Assembly: GCF_000243155.2 (NCBI RefSeq)
Contig: NC_018017.1
Location: 3,968,001 to 4,032,000 of the forward strand
Direction: 5' to 3'
Length of the DNA stretch: 64,000 nucleotides
Source: Desulfitobacterium dehalogenans ATCC 51507
Lineage (GTDB): Bacteria > Bacillota > Desulfitobacteriia > Desulfitobacteriales > Desulfitobacteriaceae
Positions 1-9,114 of this stretch are shown one piece after another. The translations under genes were made by a program, and so were the position numbers. The notes under the pieces were generated by a model that ran no database searches, had not been told where the DNA came from, and saw only the letters and a list, made by a program, of their open reading frames with translations. Within the stretch, counting starts at the first letter, position 1; every line of letters starts with the position of its first letter.

Positions 1-806
1 TCAATCTTCCGCTGTCAGGTGATGCTCCACCGAGCGGTCCGGACGGCCGGGAGAAAACTACTGACACGCATCCTGCCTTTCCAGGTTCTACGCTTCCGGA
101 TCAAAGTTTGGTAATCTGCGGTCAAGATATCATCTTGGATATTTTAACCCGTCATTTGCATAAGCAATTTCCTCAAGTCCTTTTTCTTCGCCAATACAGC
201 GGCAGCCTGGATGGCCTGATTGCTCTTTACCGCGGTCAAGCTAACGTGGTTACCACTCATTTATGGGATAGCGATACCAATGAATATAACATTCCCTATG
301 TCAGGAGATTGTTACCCGGGCATCCGGCCTGCATCATCAATCTGGTTTATCGCATGGAAGGCTTCTATGTAGCCAAAGGAAATCCAAGAAAAATCTTTAC
401 TTGGAGCGACTTAGGTCGATCCGATATTCGCTTTGTTAACCGCGAACGTGGATCCGGGGCACGGGTACTTCTGGACGAACAGCTTCGTCTTGCCCATATT
501 CCTCATCACAGTGTGCGAGGATATGAGGATGAGGAGATGTCTCATATGGCTGTTGCCAGTCGAGTAGCCCGTGGTGAAGCCGATGTAGGGCTGGGGATTG
601 AAAAGGCTGCTATGCAAGTAAGCTCTTTAGATTTTGTGCCTCTGCACAAGGAACGCTATGATCTCGTTATTCGCAAGGAGGATTTGGTAAAACCCCATTT
701 TCAGGCTTTATTGAGCATTTTGAATTCCGAGGTTTTCCACAATGAGGTAGCGGGAATTGGTGGGTATGATATCACTGATATGGGGAAAATTATGGGAGAA
801 GTTTAA
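1..806 (+). CDS. PBP-like substrate-sensing regulator, C-terminal part (partial at left edge)
   Basis: The reading frame is open from base 3, so the true start lies outside the window; the internal TTG at 108 is not a convincing start. From about base 105 the protein reads like the PBP-like domain (type seen in molybdate-binding-like ligand domains) that in many anaerobes is fused to an N-terminal excisionase or helix-turn-helix DNA-binding domain. Features seen are a first lobe ending in the THLWD segment, a GSGARVLLDEQL segment typical of the ligand-binding loop of these domains, and a late GEADVGLGIEKAA segment. The upstream residues are low-complexity and linker-like. The ligand is not known. 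A rho-independent terminator follows within 25 bases of the stop, so this is the last gene of its transcript. Confidence 0.7.
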   Translation, partial: NLPLSGDAPPSGPDGREKTTDTHPAFPGSTLPDQSLVICGQDIILDILTRHLHKQFPQVLFLRQYSGSLDGLIALYRGQANVVTTHLWDSDTNEYNIPYVRRLLPGHPACIINLVYRMEGFYVAKGNPRKIFTWSDLGRSDIRFVNRERGSGARVLLDEQLRLAHIPHHSVRGYEDEEMSHMAVASRVARGEADVGLGIEKAAMQVSSLDFVPLHKERYDLVIRKEDLVKPHFQALLSILNSEVFHNEVAGIGGYDITDMGKIMGEV

Positions 807-827
807 CTACTTTCTGCGCTAATAATC

Positions 828-863
828 AAGCCAGCCCTCTTAATTTAAGAGGGCTGGCTTTTT
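828..863 (+). terminator. Rho-independent terminator after the PBP-like regulator
   Basis: A perfect 13-bp stem, AAGCCAGCCCTCT / AGAGGGCTGGCTT, with a 7-base loop is followed by a short T run. It lies directly downstream of the stop at 804-806. Confidence 0.9.
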
Positions 864-868
864 GCTAT

Positions 869-1692
869 GCTGAAAAAGGCCCGAAAGCTGAATCTCCAGG
901 ATTTTGCTTTCGGCGTTCACTCTATAAGCTGCGCGGAGCAATCTAATCGCGAAAGACCTCCGCTGCGTCGGGTGCACCTGCGCCGCTAAGTAGTCTCTGT
1001 GGGGTGGCGGCTTGGGCGAAACCCTCGCCCGGGTTTCGTGGCTAAATCGGCTCCTGCCTCATAGCCGGTTGGAAACGTCCTGTTTCCAACCCGACTCCGC
1101 TGCAATCTTTCGCGAAGATTGCTTACCTGCTCACTTAGAATCCGTTCTCTGCCTTAAAGCAAAATCCTTGGGCTGTCTTTCGGGTCTGAGCAGTGCAACT
1201 CTTTCGAAAAGACCCAAAAGAAGGGCCAACAAAGACGCGCAAGCGTAGCTTTACGCACAGGAGCGAACGGCTTTCACTGTGTATAAGGCAGCTAAGGCTT
1301 CTGCTTCGCTTCACTCACCATAAGCCAAGCTTTCTTTAAGCGGAAGGGCGGCCAGGTCAACGGGGCTTTCTTAACTTAGACGAGCCACCGGTTCACCTCA
1401 GGTATTACCCGGAGGTTTGGCTCCGAAAGTGTCCGGTGGACAGTTTCGCTCAAAGCGGCACACCCCAGAGAGTACTTATCCGCTGCAGATGCTGTTAAGA
1501 AAGCGAGTGAACCAGCCCTGGAGCTATAGAGTACGTGAGCTCCGATGAAGAAAGCCTCCGGTGACGAAACCATCCAGTGAATGGTTTCGCCCAAGCCGCC
1601 CTAGCCACAAAGATGAACTAAGCGGCGCAGGTGGGTTTCAGGAGCTCACGCCCGAAGGTTCGTTGTGCGTAAAGCTACGCGACCCGAGCAAA
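869..1692 (+). repeat. Large non-coding structured repeat, copy A
   Basis: This 0.8-kb gene-free stretch matches, in inverted orientation, the sequence at 24108-24791. Shared blocks include the outer end (GAAAAAGGCCCG...), the block at about 910-1160 with GTTGGAAACGTCCTGTTTCC, the block at about 1345-1395 and the far end GCGACCCGAGCAAA. A perfect 16-bp inverted repeat (GCGTAGCTTTACGCAC at 1243-1258 and its complement at 1665-1680) encloses an inner segment. A module of about 48 bases ending CTTAGCGGCGCAGGTG occurs three times here (975-1022 inverted, 1443-1488 diverged, 1584-1632). Short ORFs inside (for example 1012-1248) are not conserved in copy B and are not counted as genes. No transposase is present. 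It abuts the dapL stop codon. Confidence 0.85.
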
Positions 1693-1693
1693 T

Positions 1694-2929
1694 TCACTTC
1701 ATCCGAGCCTTAATTCGCTCGATAGCTTTTTCGGTATTCTCACGCGTCCCAAAGGCCGTGAGGCGGAAGAACCCTTCGCCGTTAGCTCCGAAGCCCGCTC
1801 CGGGAGTACCTACCACATAAGCTTCCTTCATCAGTTTATCGAAAAATTCCCAGGATCCTAAATTACCAGGGGTTTTCATCCAGATATAAGGGGCATTCAC
1901 ACCGCCAAAGACTTTGAAACCGGCTTCCTTCAGACCTTCCCTGATAATACGGGCATTTTCCATATAATAATCAATGGTTGCTTGGATCTGCTTTTTTCCT
2001 TCTTCAGTATAGATGGCAGCGGCTCCTGCTTGTACAGGATAGGACACTCCATTAAACTTGGTGGTCTGTCTTCTCAGCCAAAGCTTATTCAAGCAATGTC
2101 CTTCACCTTTGGAGTCATAGATCATTATATCCTTGGGCACGATGGTATAGGCACAACGTGTTCCGGTAAAGCCTGCGGTTTTGGAAAAGCTGCGGAATTC
2201 TACAGCCACTTCCCGGGCTCCTTCTACTTCATAAATACTGTGCGGTACTTCCTCTTCCCGAATAAAGGCTTCATAGGCTGCATCAAAAAGAATAACGGCC
2301 TTGTTTTTCTGTGCGTAATCAACCCATTCCTTCAGCTCTTCCTTAGTCAAGGTCACTCCCGTGGGATTGTTGGGGAAGCAAAGATAAATCATATCCACAG
2401 GTGTGGCAGGCAATTTAGGCTTCATGCCCCCTTCCTCAGTACAAGGAAGATAGACAATTTTACCATACATCCCTTTCTCCTTATCATACATCCCGGTCCG
2501 TCCAGCCATAACATTGCTGTCCACATAGACGGGATAGACCGGGTCAGTCACGGCCATAATGTTATCTACTCCAAAGAGCTCTTGAAAATTGGCTGTATCA
2601 CTTTTAGCTCCATCGCTGATAAAGACTTCATCCATTCCCAGCTGAACTCCCCGGGGGGCATACTCATGGGCGATGATTCTCTCAATTAGGGAATCATACC
2701 CTTGTTCTGGTCCGTATCCCCGGAAGGTTCCTACGTTACCCATCTCATCCACAGCCTTCTTCATGGCTTCAACGACGACTGGGGCGAGGGGTCTTGTCAC
2801 ATCACCAATTCCCAAGCGGATAATATCAGCCTCAGGATTCTGAGCCTTAAATTCATTGACTCTCCGCGCTATTTCAGAAAACAAATAACTCCCCGCTAGT
2901 TTTAAGTAATTCTCATTGATCCGCGCCAT
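1694..2929 (-). CDS. dapL: LL-diaminopimelate aminotransferase
   Basis: PLP-dependent fold-type I aminotransferase converting tetrahydrodipicolinate and glutamate directly to LL-diaminopimelate for lysine and peptidoglycan synthesis, in the cytoplasm. The ATG at 2929 gives 411 residues, the usual DapL length, and is preceded by GGGAG eight bases upstream; an in-frame start 39 bases earlier lacks such a site. Seen in the protein are the conserved N-terminal [12 protein letters not shown] segment, FPNNPTGV around the PLP-contact Asn, and the [12 protein letters not shown] segment holding the PLP lysine. It is monocistronic here: its stop abuts repeat copy A, and a separate gene lies 217 bases upstream. 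No lysine riboswitch was recognised in the upstream gap. Confidence 0.95.
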   Translation of the reverse strand: MARINENYLKLAGSYLFSEIARRVNEFKAQNPEADIIRLGIGDVTRPLAPVVVEAMKKAVDEMGNVGTFRGYGPEQGYDSLIERIIAHEYAPRGVQLGMDEVFISDGAKSDTANFQELFGVDNIMAVTDPVYPVYVDSNVMAGRTGMYDKEKGMYGKIVYLPCTEEGGMKPKLPATPVDMIYLCFPNNPTGVTLTKEELKEWVDYAQKNKAVILFDAAYEAFIREEEVPHSIYEVEGAREVAVEFRSFSKTAGFTGTRCAYTIVPKDIMIYDSKGEGHCLNKLWLRRQTTKFNGVSYPVQAGAAAIYTEEGKKQIQATIDYYMENARIIREGLKEAGFKVFGGVNAPYIWMKTPGNLGSWEFFDKLMKEAYVVGTPGAGFGANGEGFFRLTAFGTRENTEKAIERIKARMK

Positions 2930-3146
2930 GGTGCCAGTCTCCCTTCTCATACTAAACCCTGAAGGCACCGCCGACCTTATCCACCGCGAAGATGCCTACA
3001 CCGTTTTATTATCATCTATCGTTATAAATTATATTACTGTTCCCTTTCTTATTGCAACTTTTCCCTGAGGAAGTCCCCCAGAGCTCTTATCATTTTCTGA
3101 ATTGGATTTTGTTTTCAAGGCCTTTTCACCTGTAAGTAATCCGGCC

Positions 3147-5648
3147 CTAGACTGTTTTCACAAAAAGTTCAACGATATGAGGGTCAAATTGGGCCCCGGC
3201 ACAGCGCATAATTTCTTCAATGGCAGCTTGAGTTGATTGGGCTTTTCGATAGGGTCGATCATTGGTCATGGCATCAAATGTGTCGGCAACGGCAAGAATC
3301 CGGCATTCAATAGGAATCTCCTCTCCTTTTAAGCCTAAAGGATACCCTGAACCATCCCAATTCTCATGATGCTTGAGAATCCAATCGGCGATGGGATAAA
3401 TATCCGGAGTGGATTGAGCGATTCGATGACCCATTTCACAATGCTCTTTCATGATCTTCCACTCGTCCGCGGTTAGACGTCCCTTCTTAAACAGTATCTG
3501 ATCAGGAATCCCTACTTTTCCGATATCATGGAACTGAGCAAAGAGCTTCAAATCAGATAGTCTCTGCTCGGATAAACCTGCTAACTGCCCCGTGCTGATA
3601 ATCAAATTTTGTACTCGTTCAGCATGGCCTTCTGTGATGAAATCCCGGAACTCCAAAGCTTTTGTGAGTATTTGAACTTGAGAATTCCGCGTACTATTGT
3701 TGCTATGGAGTTTCTCTCTACCCATGGCGTCATCGGCATTTCTTAACAGCTCACTCATCTTCAACCCACAGGATCCGGAGCAAGCGTATCCCAGGGAGAT
3801 GTCCAAGGGGTAACCGTCATGATCCTTATTATATTTTTCCACATTCCTGCGAAAAAGCTGGCAGGCCTGTTCGAGATCCACATCCTCATTTTTTTCGATG
3901 AGTACGGCGAATTCATCTCCCCCGATGCGAGCTACAAGATAGTCCTTAAAGCACTCGTCCAGCAGCCTTGCCGTCGTCACTAAGACTTGATCTCCCGCTT
4001 CACTTCCGAAGGTGGTGTTGATTAGCTTCAGACCGTTTACATCGCACATGATTAAGCCGACTTCTTTGCTGGGGTCCGCTTCATACTTGCGCAATTCCTG
4101 TTCAAAGTAGACACGGTTATAGAGACCTGTCAACCGATCATGCAAATTCAAGAATTGAAGCTCAGCTTCAGCTTTCTTCCATTCGGTAATATCAATAATG
4201 GAGAGAACGGTCTGAATCGTCTGTGGGATGACTTCTGCAGAAACGATGACATCTTTTAAGTTACCCTGATTGTCTTTGTATTTCACTTCATACTGACGGG
4301 GTACATGGGAGTCCTGTTGGAGTCTTTTTCGATTATACTCTTTCAGACGCCTCACTTCGTTATCGGGCAGAAAATCTGTAAGATAGGCTATATTATCCAT
4401 TTTTTCACTGGGCAAACCTAAAAGTCTCTCCGCTTGGGGATTCGAGAGGAGTATTTTTAAATTCTCATCAACGATTAAGAAGGCACTCCCGGAATGATTA
4501 AATATGGTACGGTAACGATTTTCCGACCACATTAACTGGTATTGAATCCTGCCCTGCTCTACAGCATTGGCAAAGGTTTCTGTAACAAGTTTTAAAGGAT
4601 TGAGAATCTCCTTAAAGGGCAGCCCACCTGAGGATATGTTGACGAAGATAAGCACTCCAAGCAAAGATCCTTTAAAATTAAGGGGAATGGTTAAAACGGA
4701 ATCTTTCTTAAACACTTCATGGGCCAAAGATCCGATCTCTTTGAACTCAGCCTGGTGAGCAGGCTTCTGACATAAGATATTGCCTTTTTCCCAGTGGATT
4801 TTCAACTCTTTAAAGGTTTTTGGAGAGATTGAACATCCATGAGTCGATTTTCCATGTTCATGGACGCTGACATATTCCTTTAAGTTGCTACCAAGATGCA
4901 GACAGACTTGTTCCGCCTTAAATAGCTTTAAAATATCCTTTAGAGACTCTTCTGCAGCTACTTTAAAATCCTCTTGCTGGTTAAAGCGGGCCGAAATACT
5001 CGCTAATCTCTCTTCAAATTTCAGCTTGCGTATCACCATCTCTTCAGCCTCATATCGACGGACAGTACTTTCCAAGGCCTTCTCCAGATTGTGCCGATAG
5101 ATAGCTTCCGCAACAAGGGGTCTTATGGTCTCAATGAATTGGATGTCTTCCTGGGAAAACACTCCACTCTTGACATCGGCGATGTGTATAACTCCTACTA
5201 CCTTACCTTGATGGTGCAAGGGGATCACGGCCAGGCTTTTGAATTTCTTATTGGCACATATGCCGCGGAAACTTAAAAGTTGGTCCTCCTTCAACTCTTC
5301 TACATATTGAAAGAAGTTTTGAGCGTAATAGGTCCCTGATTCCGAAATATGATCCTGATCCTCATTTTTAAACTGCTGCCTTAAAACTCTCAAGCAGACG
5401 CATTCATCCTCATGAACAGAAATGCAACTTTCAGAAGCAATAAAATCCTCATCGAACCCCCGATAAACTACATAAGGGGCAAGGCCGGCCTCTCTAAGCA
5501 CCCGAATACCAATATTCTCACATCCGGTCCATCCCGAGAGAAAATCGATAATTCCATTGAGGTACTCTTCGAGAGAGTTTTTGTTGCTAAGTTGATTAAG
5601 TAGGTTAAGTATAGCCATGAGTTTGACATCCTGAATATCTTGTCGCAT
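3147..5648 (-). CDS. GAF-GAF-PAS-GGDEF-HD-GYP cyclic-di-GMP signalling protein
   Basis: Predicted soluble sensor (no membrane segment seen) that could both make and degrade cyclic di-GMP. Domain order by sequence: GAF (about 20-190), second GAF (about 215-370), PAS (about 380-500), GGDEF (about 505-660) and HD-GYP (about 665-833). The diguanylate cyclase motif is intact (RIGGDEFAVL), and no RxxD inhibitory site precedes it. The phosphodiesterase part has HDIGKVGIP and the HHENWDGSGYP motif, so both active sites look complete. The first ATG at 5654 sits one base from GGAGG; the ATG at 5648 has a 7-base spacing and is chosen, giving 833 residues. The gene stands alone. The GAF ligand is unknown. 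Confidence 0.88.
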   Translation of the reverse strand: MRQDIQDVKLMAILNLLNQLSNKNSLEEYLNGIIDFLSGWTGCENIGIRVLREAGLAPYVVYRGFDEDFIASESCISVHEDECVCLRVLRQQFKNEDQDHISESGTYYAQNFFQYVEELKEDQLLSFRGICANKKFKSLAVIPLHHQGKVVGVIHIADVKSGVFSQEDIQFIETIRPLVAEAIYRHNLEKALESTVRRYEAEEMVIRKLKFEERLASISARFNQQEDFKVAAEESLKDILKLFKAEQVCLHLGSNLKEYVSVHEHGKSTHGCSISPKTFKELKIHWEKGNILCQKPAHQAEFKEIGSLAHEVFKKDSVLTIPLNFKGSLLGVLIFVNISSGGLPFKEILNPLKLVTETFANAVEQGRIQYQLMWSENRYRTIFNHSGSAFLIVDENLKILLSNPQAERLLGLPSEKMDNIAYLTDFLPDNEVRRLKEYNRKRLQQDSHVPRQYEVKYKDNQGNLKDVIVSAEVIPQTIQTVLSIIDITEWKKAEAELQFLNLHDRLTGLYNRVYFEQELRKYEADPSKEVGLIMCDVNGLKLINTTFGSEAGDQVLVTTARLLDECFKDYLVARIGGDEFAVLIEKNEDVDLEQACQLFRRNVEKYNKDHDGYPLDISLGYACSGSCGLKMSELLRNADDAMGREKLHSNNSTRNSQVQILTKALEFRDFITEGHAERVQNLIISTGQLAGLSEQRLSDLKLFAQFHDIGKVGIPDQILFKKGRLTADEWKIMKEHCEMGHRIAQSTPDIYPIADWILKHHENWDGSGYPLGLKGEEIPIECRILAVADTFDAMTNDRPYRKAQSTQAAIEEIMRCAGAQFDPHIVELFVKTV

Positions 5649-5850
5649 TCCCATTCCTCCATCATGGTAATGGTCTTCTCGTTACCAATTTTATAAGCTC
5701 TTAAAGCTAAAAAGTTCTTCAATCAAAATCATATTCCTTCTTAATTATCACTCCTGGTTTAAAAATTCACAAAATTTTACTCCTAAGAAACAATATGAAT
5801 TTCCTTTTATTTTAAAACCTATTTTAGAGAGAAGATCGTTGGCTGCCTAC

Positions 5851-5882
5851 AAAAAAGCTTGAGACAAAACTAATCTCAAGCA
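5851..5882 (-). terminator. Terminator after the GltD-like gene
   Basis: On the minus strand an 8-bp stem GCTTGAGA / TCTCAAGC with a 9-base loop is followed by a run of six T residues, just beyond the stop of the 5896-7212 gene. Confidence 0.85.
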
Positions 5883-5895
5883 AAATCCCACAAAT

Positions 5896-7212
5896 TCATT
5901 TGGCGCTTTGTAATTTCTTCCTTAAAAGGTACGCATGCATCTCAATGGCAATACGTCTCCCCTCACCCATAGCCTTGACTACAGTAGCCGGGCCATGAAC
6001 CACATCCCCTGCCGCAAAAACTCCGTCCCTGGTGGTCATGCCGTGCTCATCGCAGATCAGTAACCCTTGCTTATTAATCTCAAAGCCCTGGGAGGTGGTC
6101 ACGATACGAGCATAGGGCCTTTGTCCAATGGCAAAAATAATTTTATCCGCCGGTAGAATAAAACTTTCTTCTTCTTTGATGACGACCTTGCCATCCTCAG
6201 ACACTATGGTGTTGGCGTATTTTATCCCTGTTACATTTTCATCTCCCAGTATTTCCAAGGGAGCCGCATAAGTGCGAATCTTGACTCCATCAGCTATAGC
6301 CTCGTCCCGCTCAATATCACGGGCCGCCATATCATTTAAGCCTCTGCGTGCAAGAACGGTTACCTCCGCTCCCAGACGACTGGAAGTGCGAGCAGCATCC
6401 ATAGCAACATTGCCGGCACCAATCACCACCACCTTTTCCCCTTTATCCACAGGAAGTTCATTCTCCGGTAACTGGCCTAACTTATAGAGATTGGTGGTTT
6501 GCAGGACATACAGTGCCGATATGACTCCTTCCAAGTGCTCTCCGGGTATTTCCAGAGTTTTGGGCAACCCTGCCCCTGTACCGATAAAGACCGCCTGATA
6601 CCCCTGTGCCAAGAGGTCGTCCAGGAAGAGATCCACACCCACTAAAGAATTGAGCTTAAATTCTACACCTAAATTTTTAATCTTCTCTATATCACGACGT
6701 ACAACATTCTTAGGTAAGCGATACTCTGGAATGCCGTGAACGAGTACCCCCCCAGGTTCCGCTTCCCCTTCGAAGATAGTGACGGAATACCCAAGTTGAG
6801 CCAGTTGGACAGCTGCTGCTAATCCTGCCGGTCCAGAGCCGATAACCGCAATGGCTCCCATGGTAGCGGTTACCTTAGGAAACTCTACATCGGTAGCGTT
6901 GTCAGCAATAAACTGCTCAAGTTTACCAATGCGAATCGCTTGGCCTTTTCGAGCCAAAATGCAGCTCGCCTCACACTGCTTTTCCTGCGGGCAAACCCGA
7001 CCGCAAACAGCCGGTAAATAGCTGTGACGATAAATAGCTTCTAAACCTTGAGCGTACTCTCCCTCTTTTAAGGCTCGGATAAACTGCGGTATGGCATTAT
7101 TCACCGGGCAACCTTGACGGCATAAGGGTTTTTTGCATTGCAGACAACGTGAGGCTTCGGCAAAAGCTTCTTCCTGACTGAACCCGGATTCAAATTTCAT
7201 CATCTTACTCAC
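5896..7212 (-). CDS. GltD/NfnB-family NAD(P)H-dependent flavoprotein oxidoreductase
   Basis: 438-residue relative of the glutamate synthase small subunit. The N-terminal Fe-S region has CLQCKKPLCRQGCP and CGRVCPQEKQCEASC. The FAD-binding motif VIGSGPAGLAAA lies near residue 124, and the NADPH-binding GAGNVAMDAAR near residue 270. Such proteins serve as the electron-input subunit of glutamate synthase or, with a NfnA partner, as a transhydrogenase. No gltB-like or NfnA gene is adjacent here, so the physiological partner is unresolved. The start is GTG with an AGGGGAG site six bases upstream. A terminator follows, and the gene appears to be a single transcription unit. Confidence 0.82.
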   Translation of the reverse strand: MSKMMKFESGFSQEEAFAEASRCLQCKKPLCRQGCPVNNAIPQFIRALKEGEYAQGLEAIYRHSYLPAVCGRVCPQEKQCEASCILARKGQAIRIGKLEQFIADNATDVEFPKVTATMGAIAVIGSGPAGLAAAVQLAQLGYSVTIFEGEAEPGGVLVHGIPEYRLPKNVVRRDIEKIKNLGVEFKLNSLVGVDLFLDDLLAQGYQAVFIGTGAGLPKTLEIPGEHLEGVISALYVLQTTNLYKLGQLPENELPVDKGEKVVVIGAGNVAMDAARTSSRLGAEVTVLARRGLNDMAARDIERDEAIADGVKIRTYAAPLEILGDENVTGIKYANTIVSEDGKVVIKEEESFILPADKIIFAIGQRPYARIVTTSQGFEINKQGLLICDEHGMTTRDGVFAAGDVVHGPATVVKAMGEGRRIAIEMHAYLLRKKLQSAK

Positions 7213-7395
7213 TTTTATCTCCCCTCACACTTAAGGTTTTACGTTTTCTCCCTGTTAAGTTTTACAGATTGAAACCAAAAAATATAGTTGATTATACCAT
7301 AGATTTTTTTGGTGAAGGGTGTACAGATTTTAACGAGCAGGCTAAAACTCCAGGTAATTCTATCCATTTAGAAAAAACACCCATGTTTAATATAC

Positions 7396-7435
7396 ATAAA
7401 AAATAGGGAACTATCCCCAAAAGGATGTTCCCTAT
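7396..7435 (-). terminator. Terminator after the reverse rubrerythrin gene
   Basis: The stem ATAGGGAAC / GTTCCCTAT is extended by GGAT / ATCC across a one-base bulge. On the minus strand it is followed by TTTTTATG. It begins 17 bases beyond the rubrerythrin stop. Confidence 0.88.
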
Positions 7436-7451
7436 GTCCGCTTGTCTAATC

Positions 7452-7997
7452 TTATTTGAAATAACGGTTGAGCAGTCCCAAGAATGCTTTGCCATGACGG
7501 GCTTCATCTTTACACATTTCATGAACTGTATCGTGAATAGCATCCAGATTGAGTTTCTTGGCCAAGGTTGCCAGGTCTTTTTTGCCTTGAGTGGCACCGT
7601 ATTCTGCTTCCACTCTCATTTCGAGGTTTTTCTTCGTATCGGCTACTACCACTTCGCCTAAGAGTTCAGCAAATTTAGCAGCATGCTCAGCTTCTTCGAA
7701 GGCAATTCGTTTGTAAGCTTCCGCTACTTCCGGATACCCTTCACGATCAGCTTGGCGGCTCATAGCCAGGTACATTCCCACTTCAGTGCATTCACCCATG
7801 AAGTTTGCTCTTAGACCTTCGATAACTTCCGGATCCACACCTTCTGCGACTCCGATTCTATGCTCATCAGCCCATTGAAGATTTCCTTCGGTTTTTTCAA
7901 TGAACTTCTCCTTACCTACTTTACACTGAGGACATTGCTCCGGAGCCTCTGAACCCTCATAAATATAACCACAAACTGCACATACGAACTTTTTCAT
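7452..7997 (-). CDS. Reverse rubrerythrin (N-terminal rubredoxin, C-terminal erythrin domain)
   Basis: 181-residue cytoplasmic peroxide-scavenging protein. The rubredoxin-type Fe(SCys)4 site, CAVCGY and CPQCKVG, is at the N-terminus (residues 6-25). The ferritin-like di-iron domain follows, with [19 protein letters not shown] and DEARHGKAF carrying the iron ligands. This reversed order is known from clostridial revRbr proteins acting as NADH-dependent H2O2 and O2 reductases. The start has GGAGAG well placed. The promoter 75 bases upstream carries a PerR-like palindrome between -35 and -10, consistent with peroxide or iron derepression. It is monocistronic with its own terminator. Confidence 0.93.
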   Translation of the reverse strand: MKKFVCAVCGYIYEGSEAPEQCPQCKVGKEKFIEKTEGNLQWADEHRIGVAEGVDPEVIEGLRANFMGECTEVGMYLAMSRQADREGYPEVAEAYKRIAFEEAEHAAKFAELLGEVVVADTKKNLEMRVEAEYGATQGKKDLATLAKKLNLDAIHDTVHEMCKDEARHGKAFLGLLNRYFK

Positions 7998-8066
7998 CTT
8001 TCAATTCTCTCCTTTTATATTACATTGATTAAATGGTGAGCTATGTTGTTGCTCGTTACACTCACT

Positions 8067-8094
8067 ATTATATTAGAATCATTCTAAAAGTCAA
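8067..8094 (-). promoter_or_regulatory. Promoter with PerR/Fur-type operator for reverse rubrerythrin
   Basis: The minus strand reads TTGACT (8094-8089), a 16-base spacer and TATAAT (8072-8067). The spacer is filled by the perfect 7-1-7 palindrome TTAGAATCATTCTAA (8073-8087), which differs from the Bacillus PerR box TTATAATNATTATAA at one symmetrical position per arm. Repression of the rubrerythrin gene by a PerR-like protein is inferred from this placement. Confidence 0.78.
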
Positions 8095-8162
8095 GTGCTT
8101 TTTGTTTTTCTTTCATAAAAAAGTTTTGGTTTATGTAAGGCTAGCGCGGAGGAACCTGCAAA

Positions 8163-8202
8163 AAGATGGATCTCTGAGCTTTTCGGCTCAAAAATCCATC
8201 TT
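8163..8202 (-). terminator. Terminator of the dmsABC-like operon
   Basis: Minus-strand hairpin with AAGATGGAT / ATCCATCTT as outer stem and GAGC / GCTC as part of the inner stem, followed by TTTTTGC. It lies 20 bases past the stop of the anchor subunit. Confidence 0.85.
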
Positions 8203-8223
8203 AATCAAGAAGTTCAGTGAAGC

Positions 8224-9093
8224 TTAGGTTCCGATCATCGGAGACACTCCCATGGCGTAAAAGAGATATCGTCCAATGAATTCACCTGCGATAACTAAGG
8301 CCAAAGCAAGGTAAACGGTGCTTGTAGAAAGAGCTTTTCCCTTTGCTCCTTTGTTCAGAGCGGCTACCAGCAAGATTGCACCGGCAATTGAAAGTACCCC
8401 TCTACCTGCTAACACACCCATGCTTTCACTCAAGATTTGGGCAGAAGCTTCTGCTGTACTTCCTCCACCATTTAAACCTGAGATGAAGACAGGAAGGTAG
8501 GCCAGTGGTACGAGTACGGCAGCAACTCCGAGGTATGACATATTCTTTAAGGCTTTTGCTAATCCTGCAGAGGTTTGTCCTTTGAGTCCAAAGGCAATGA
8601 CACCGGCTGCACCTAAGACACCCATGGCTAAGGTTGCACCAAAGAAAGCGATATAGGTGTTCACATTATCCCAAGCAGGGCGAATGGAAGAGCTGTAAAT
8701 ACTGGCCATGCTGAACACTGCAGCACATCCCATCAGAACAGTAACCCACCCTAAGGCGTTGCTTTCTTTGCCTTTGCGGGATAACCACCAGAAAACAAAC
8801 CAAAGAGCGAAGAATCCGCCGGCGGTCATGATTTCCCGGCTTAACCAGGAGGACCCCAGATTCAAAATCGAGCGGGGTGCTCCCAAGGGATCGCCGAGAT
8901 GGAACAGTGAAAAAACTAAAGCCAACGCTGTAAGTGGACCTACAGCGGTAAATCCGCCGCGAATTGCTTTGGAGGCCTGGGAATCTTGATTGCCTATGCT
9001 GGTCTTGACCAACATAAGCACGATGAATAGTCCAATAGCCAGCTGACTCAATAAGGTAAAGGTCATCAATGGCCATTCTTCTGCGAATGTCAT
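8224..9093 (-). CDS. DmsC-like membrane anchor subunit of a molybdo-oxidoreductase
   Basis: 289-residue integral membrane protein with about eight hydrophobic helices and little else, matching the DMSO reductase anchor (DmsC) family. DmsC proteins hold the catalytic and Fe-S subunits at the outer face of the membrane and pass electrons from menaquinol. The ATG at 9093 is chosen because GGAGG lies seven bases upstream; a reading from 9111 would place that site inside the gene. The start is 22 bases after the stop of the Fe-S subunit, and the gene is last in the torD-dmsA-dmsB-dmsC-like operon. Confidence 0.88.
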   Translation of the reverse strand: MTFAEEWPLMTFTLLSQLAIGLFIVLMLVKTSIGNQDSQASKAIRGGFTAVGPLTALALVFSLFHLGDPLGAPRSILNLGSSWLSREIMTAGGFFALWFVFWWLSRKGKESNALGWVTVLMGCAAVFSMASIYSSSIRPAWDNVNTYIAFFGATLAMGVLGAAGVIAFGLKGQTSAGLAKALKNMSYLGVAAVLVPLAYLPVFISGLNGGGSTAEASAQILSESMGVLAGRGVLSIAGAILLVAALNKGAKGKALSTSTVYLALALVIAGEFIGRYLFYAMGVSPMIGT

Positions 9094-9114
9094 AGCATTA
9101 CCTCCATTCAATTC

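Noticed and set aside
1012-1248. 78-residue plus-strand ORF within repeat copy A
   Set aside because: The frame is not kept in copy B, there is no ribosome site, and the sequence consists of palindromic repeat modules.
1982-2689. 235-residue plus-strand ORF opposite dapL
   Set aside because: Antisense shadow of dapL; no ribosome site and no family resemblance.
2930-3146. Possible lysine riboswitch or T-box upstream of dapL
   Set aside because: No T-box sequence or L-box landmarks are present on the minus strand in this short gap.
7292-7597. 101-residue minus-strand ORF overlapping rubrerythrin
   Set aside because: It overlaps the rubrerythrin gene in another frame and runs through its terminator.
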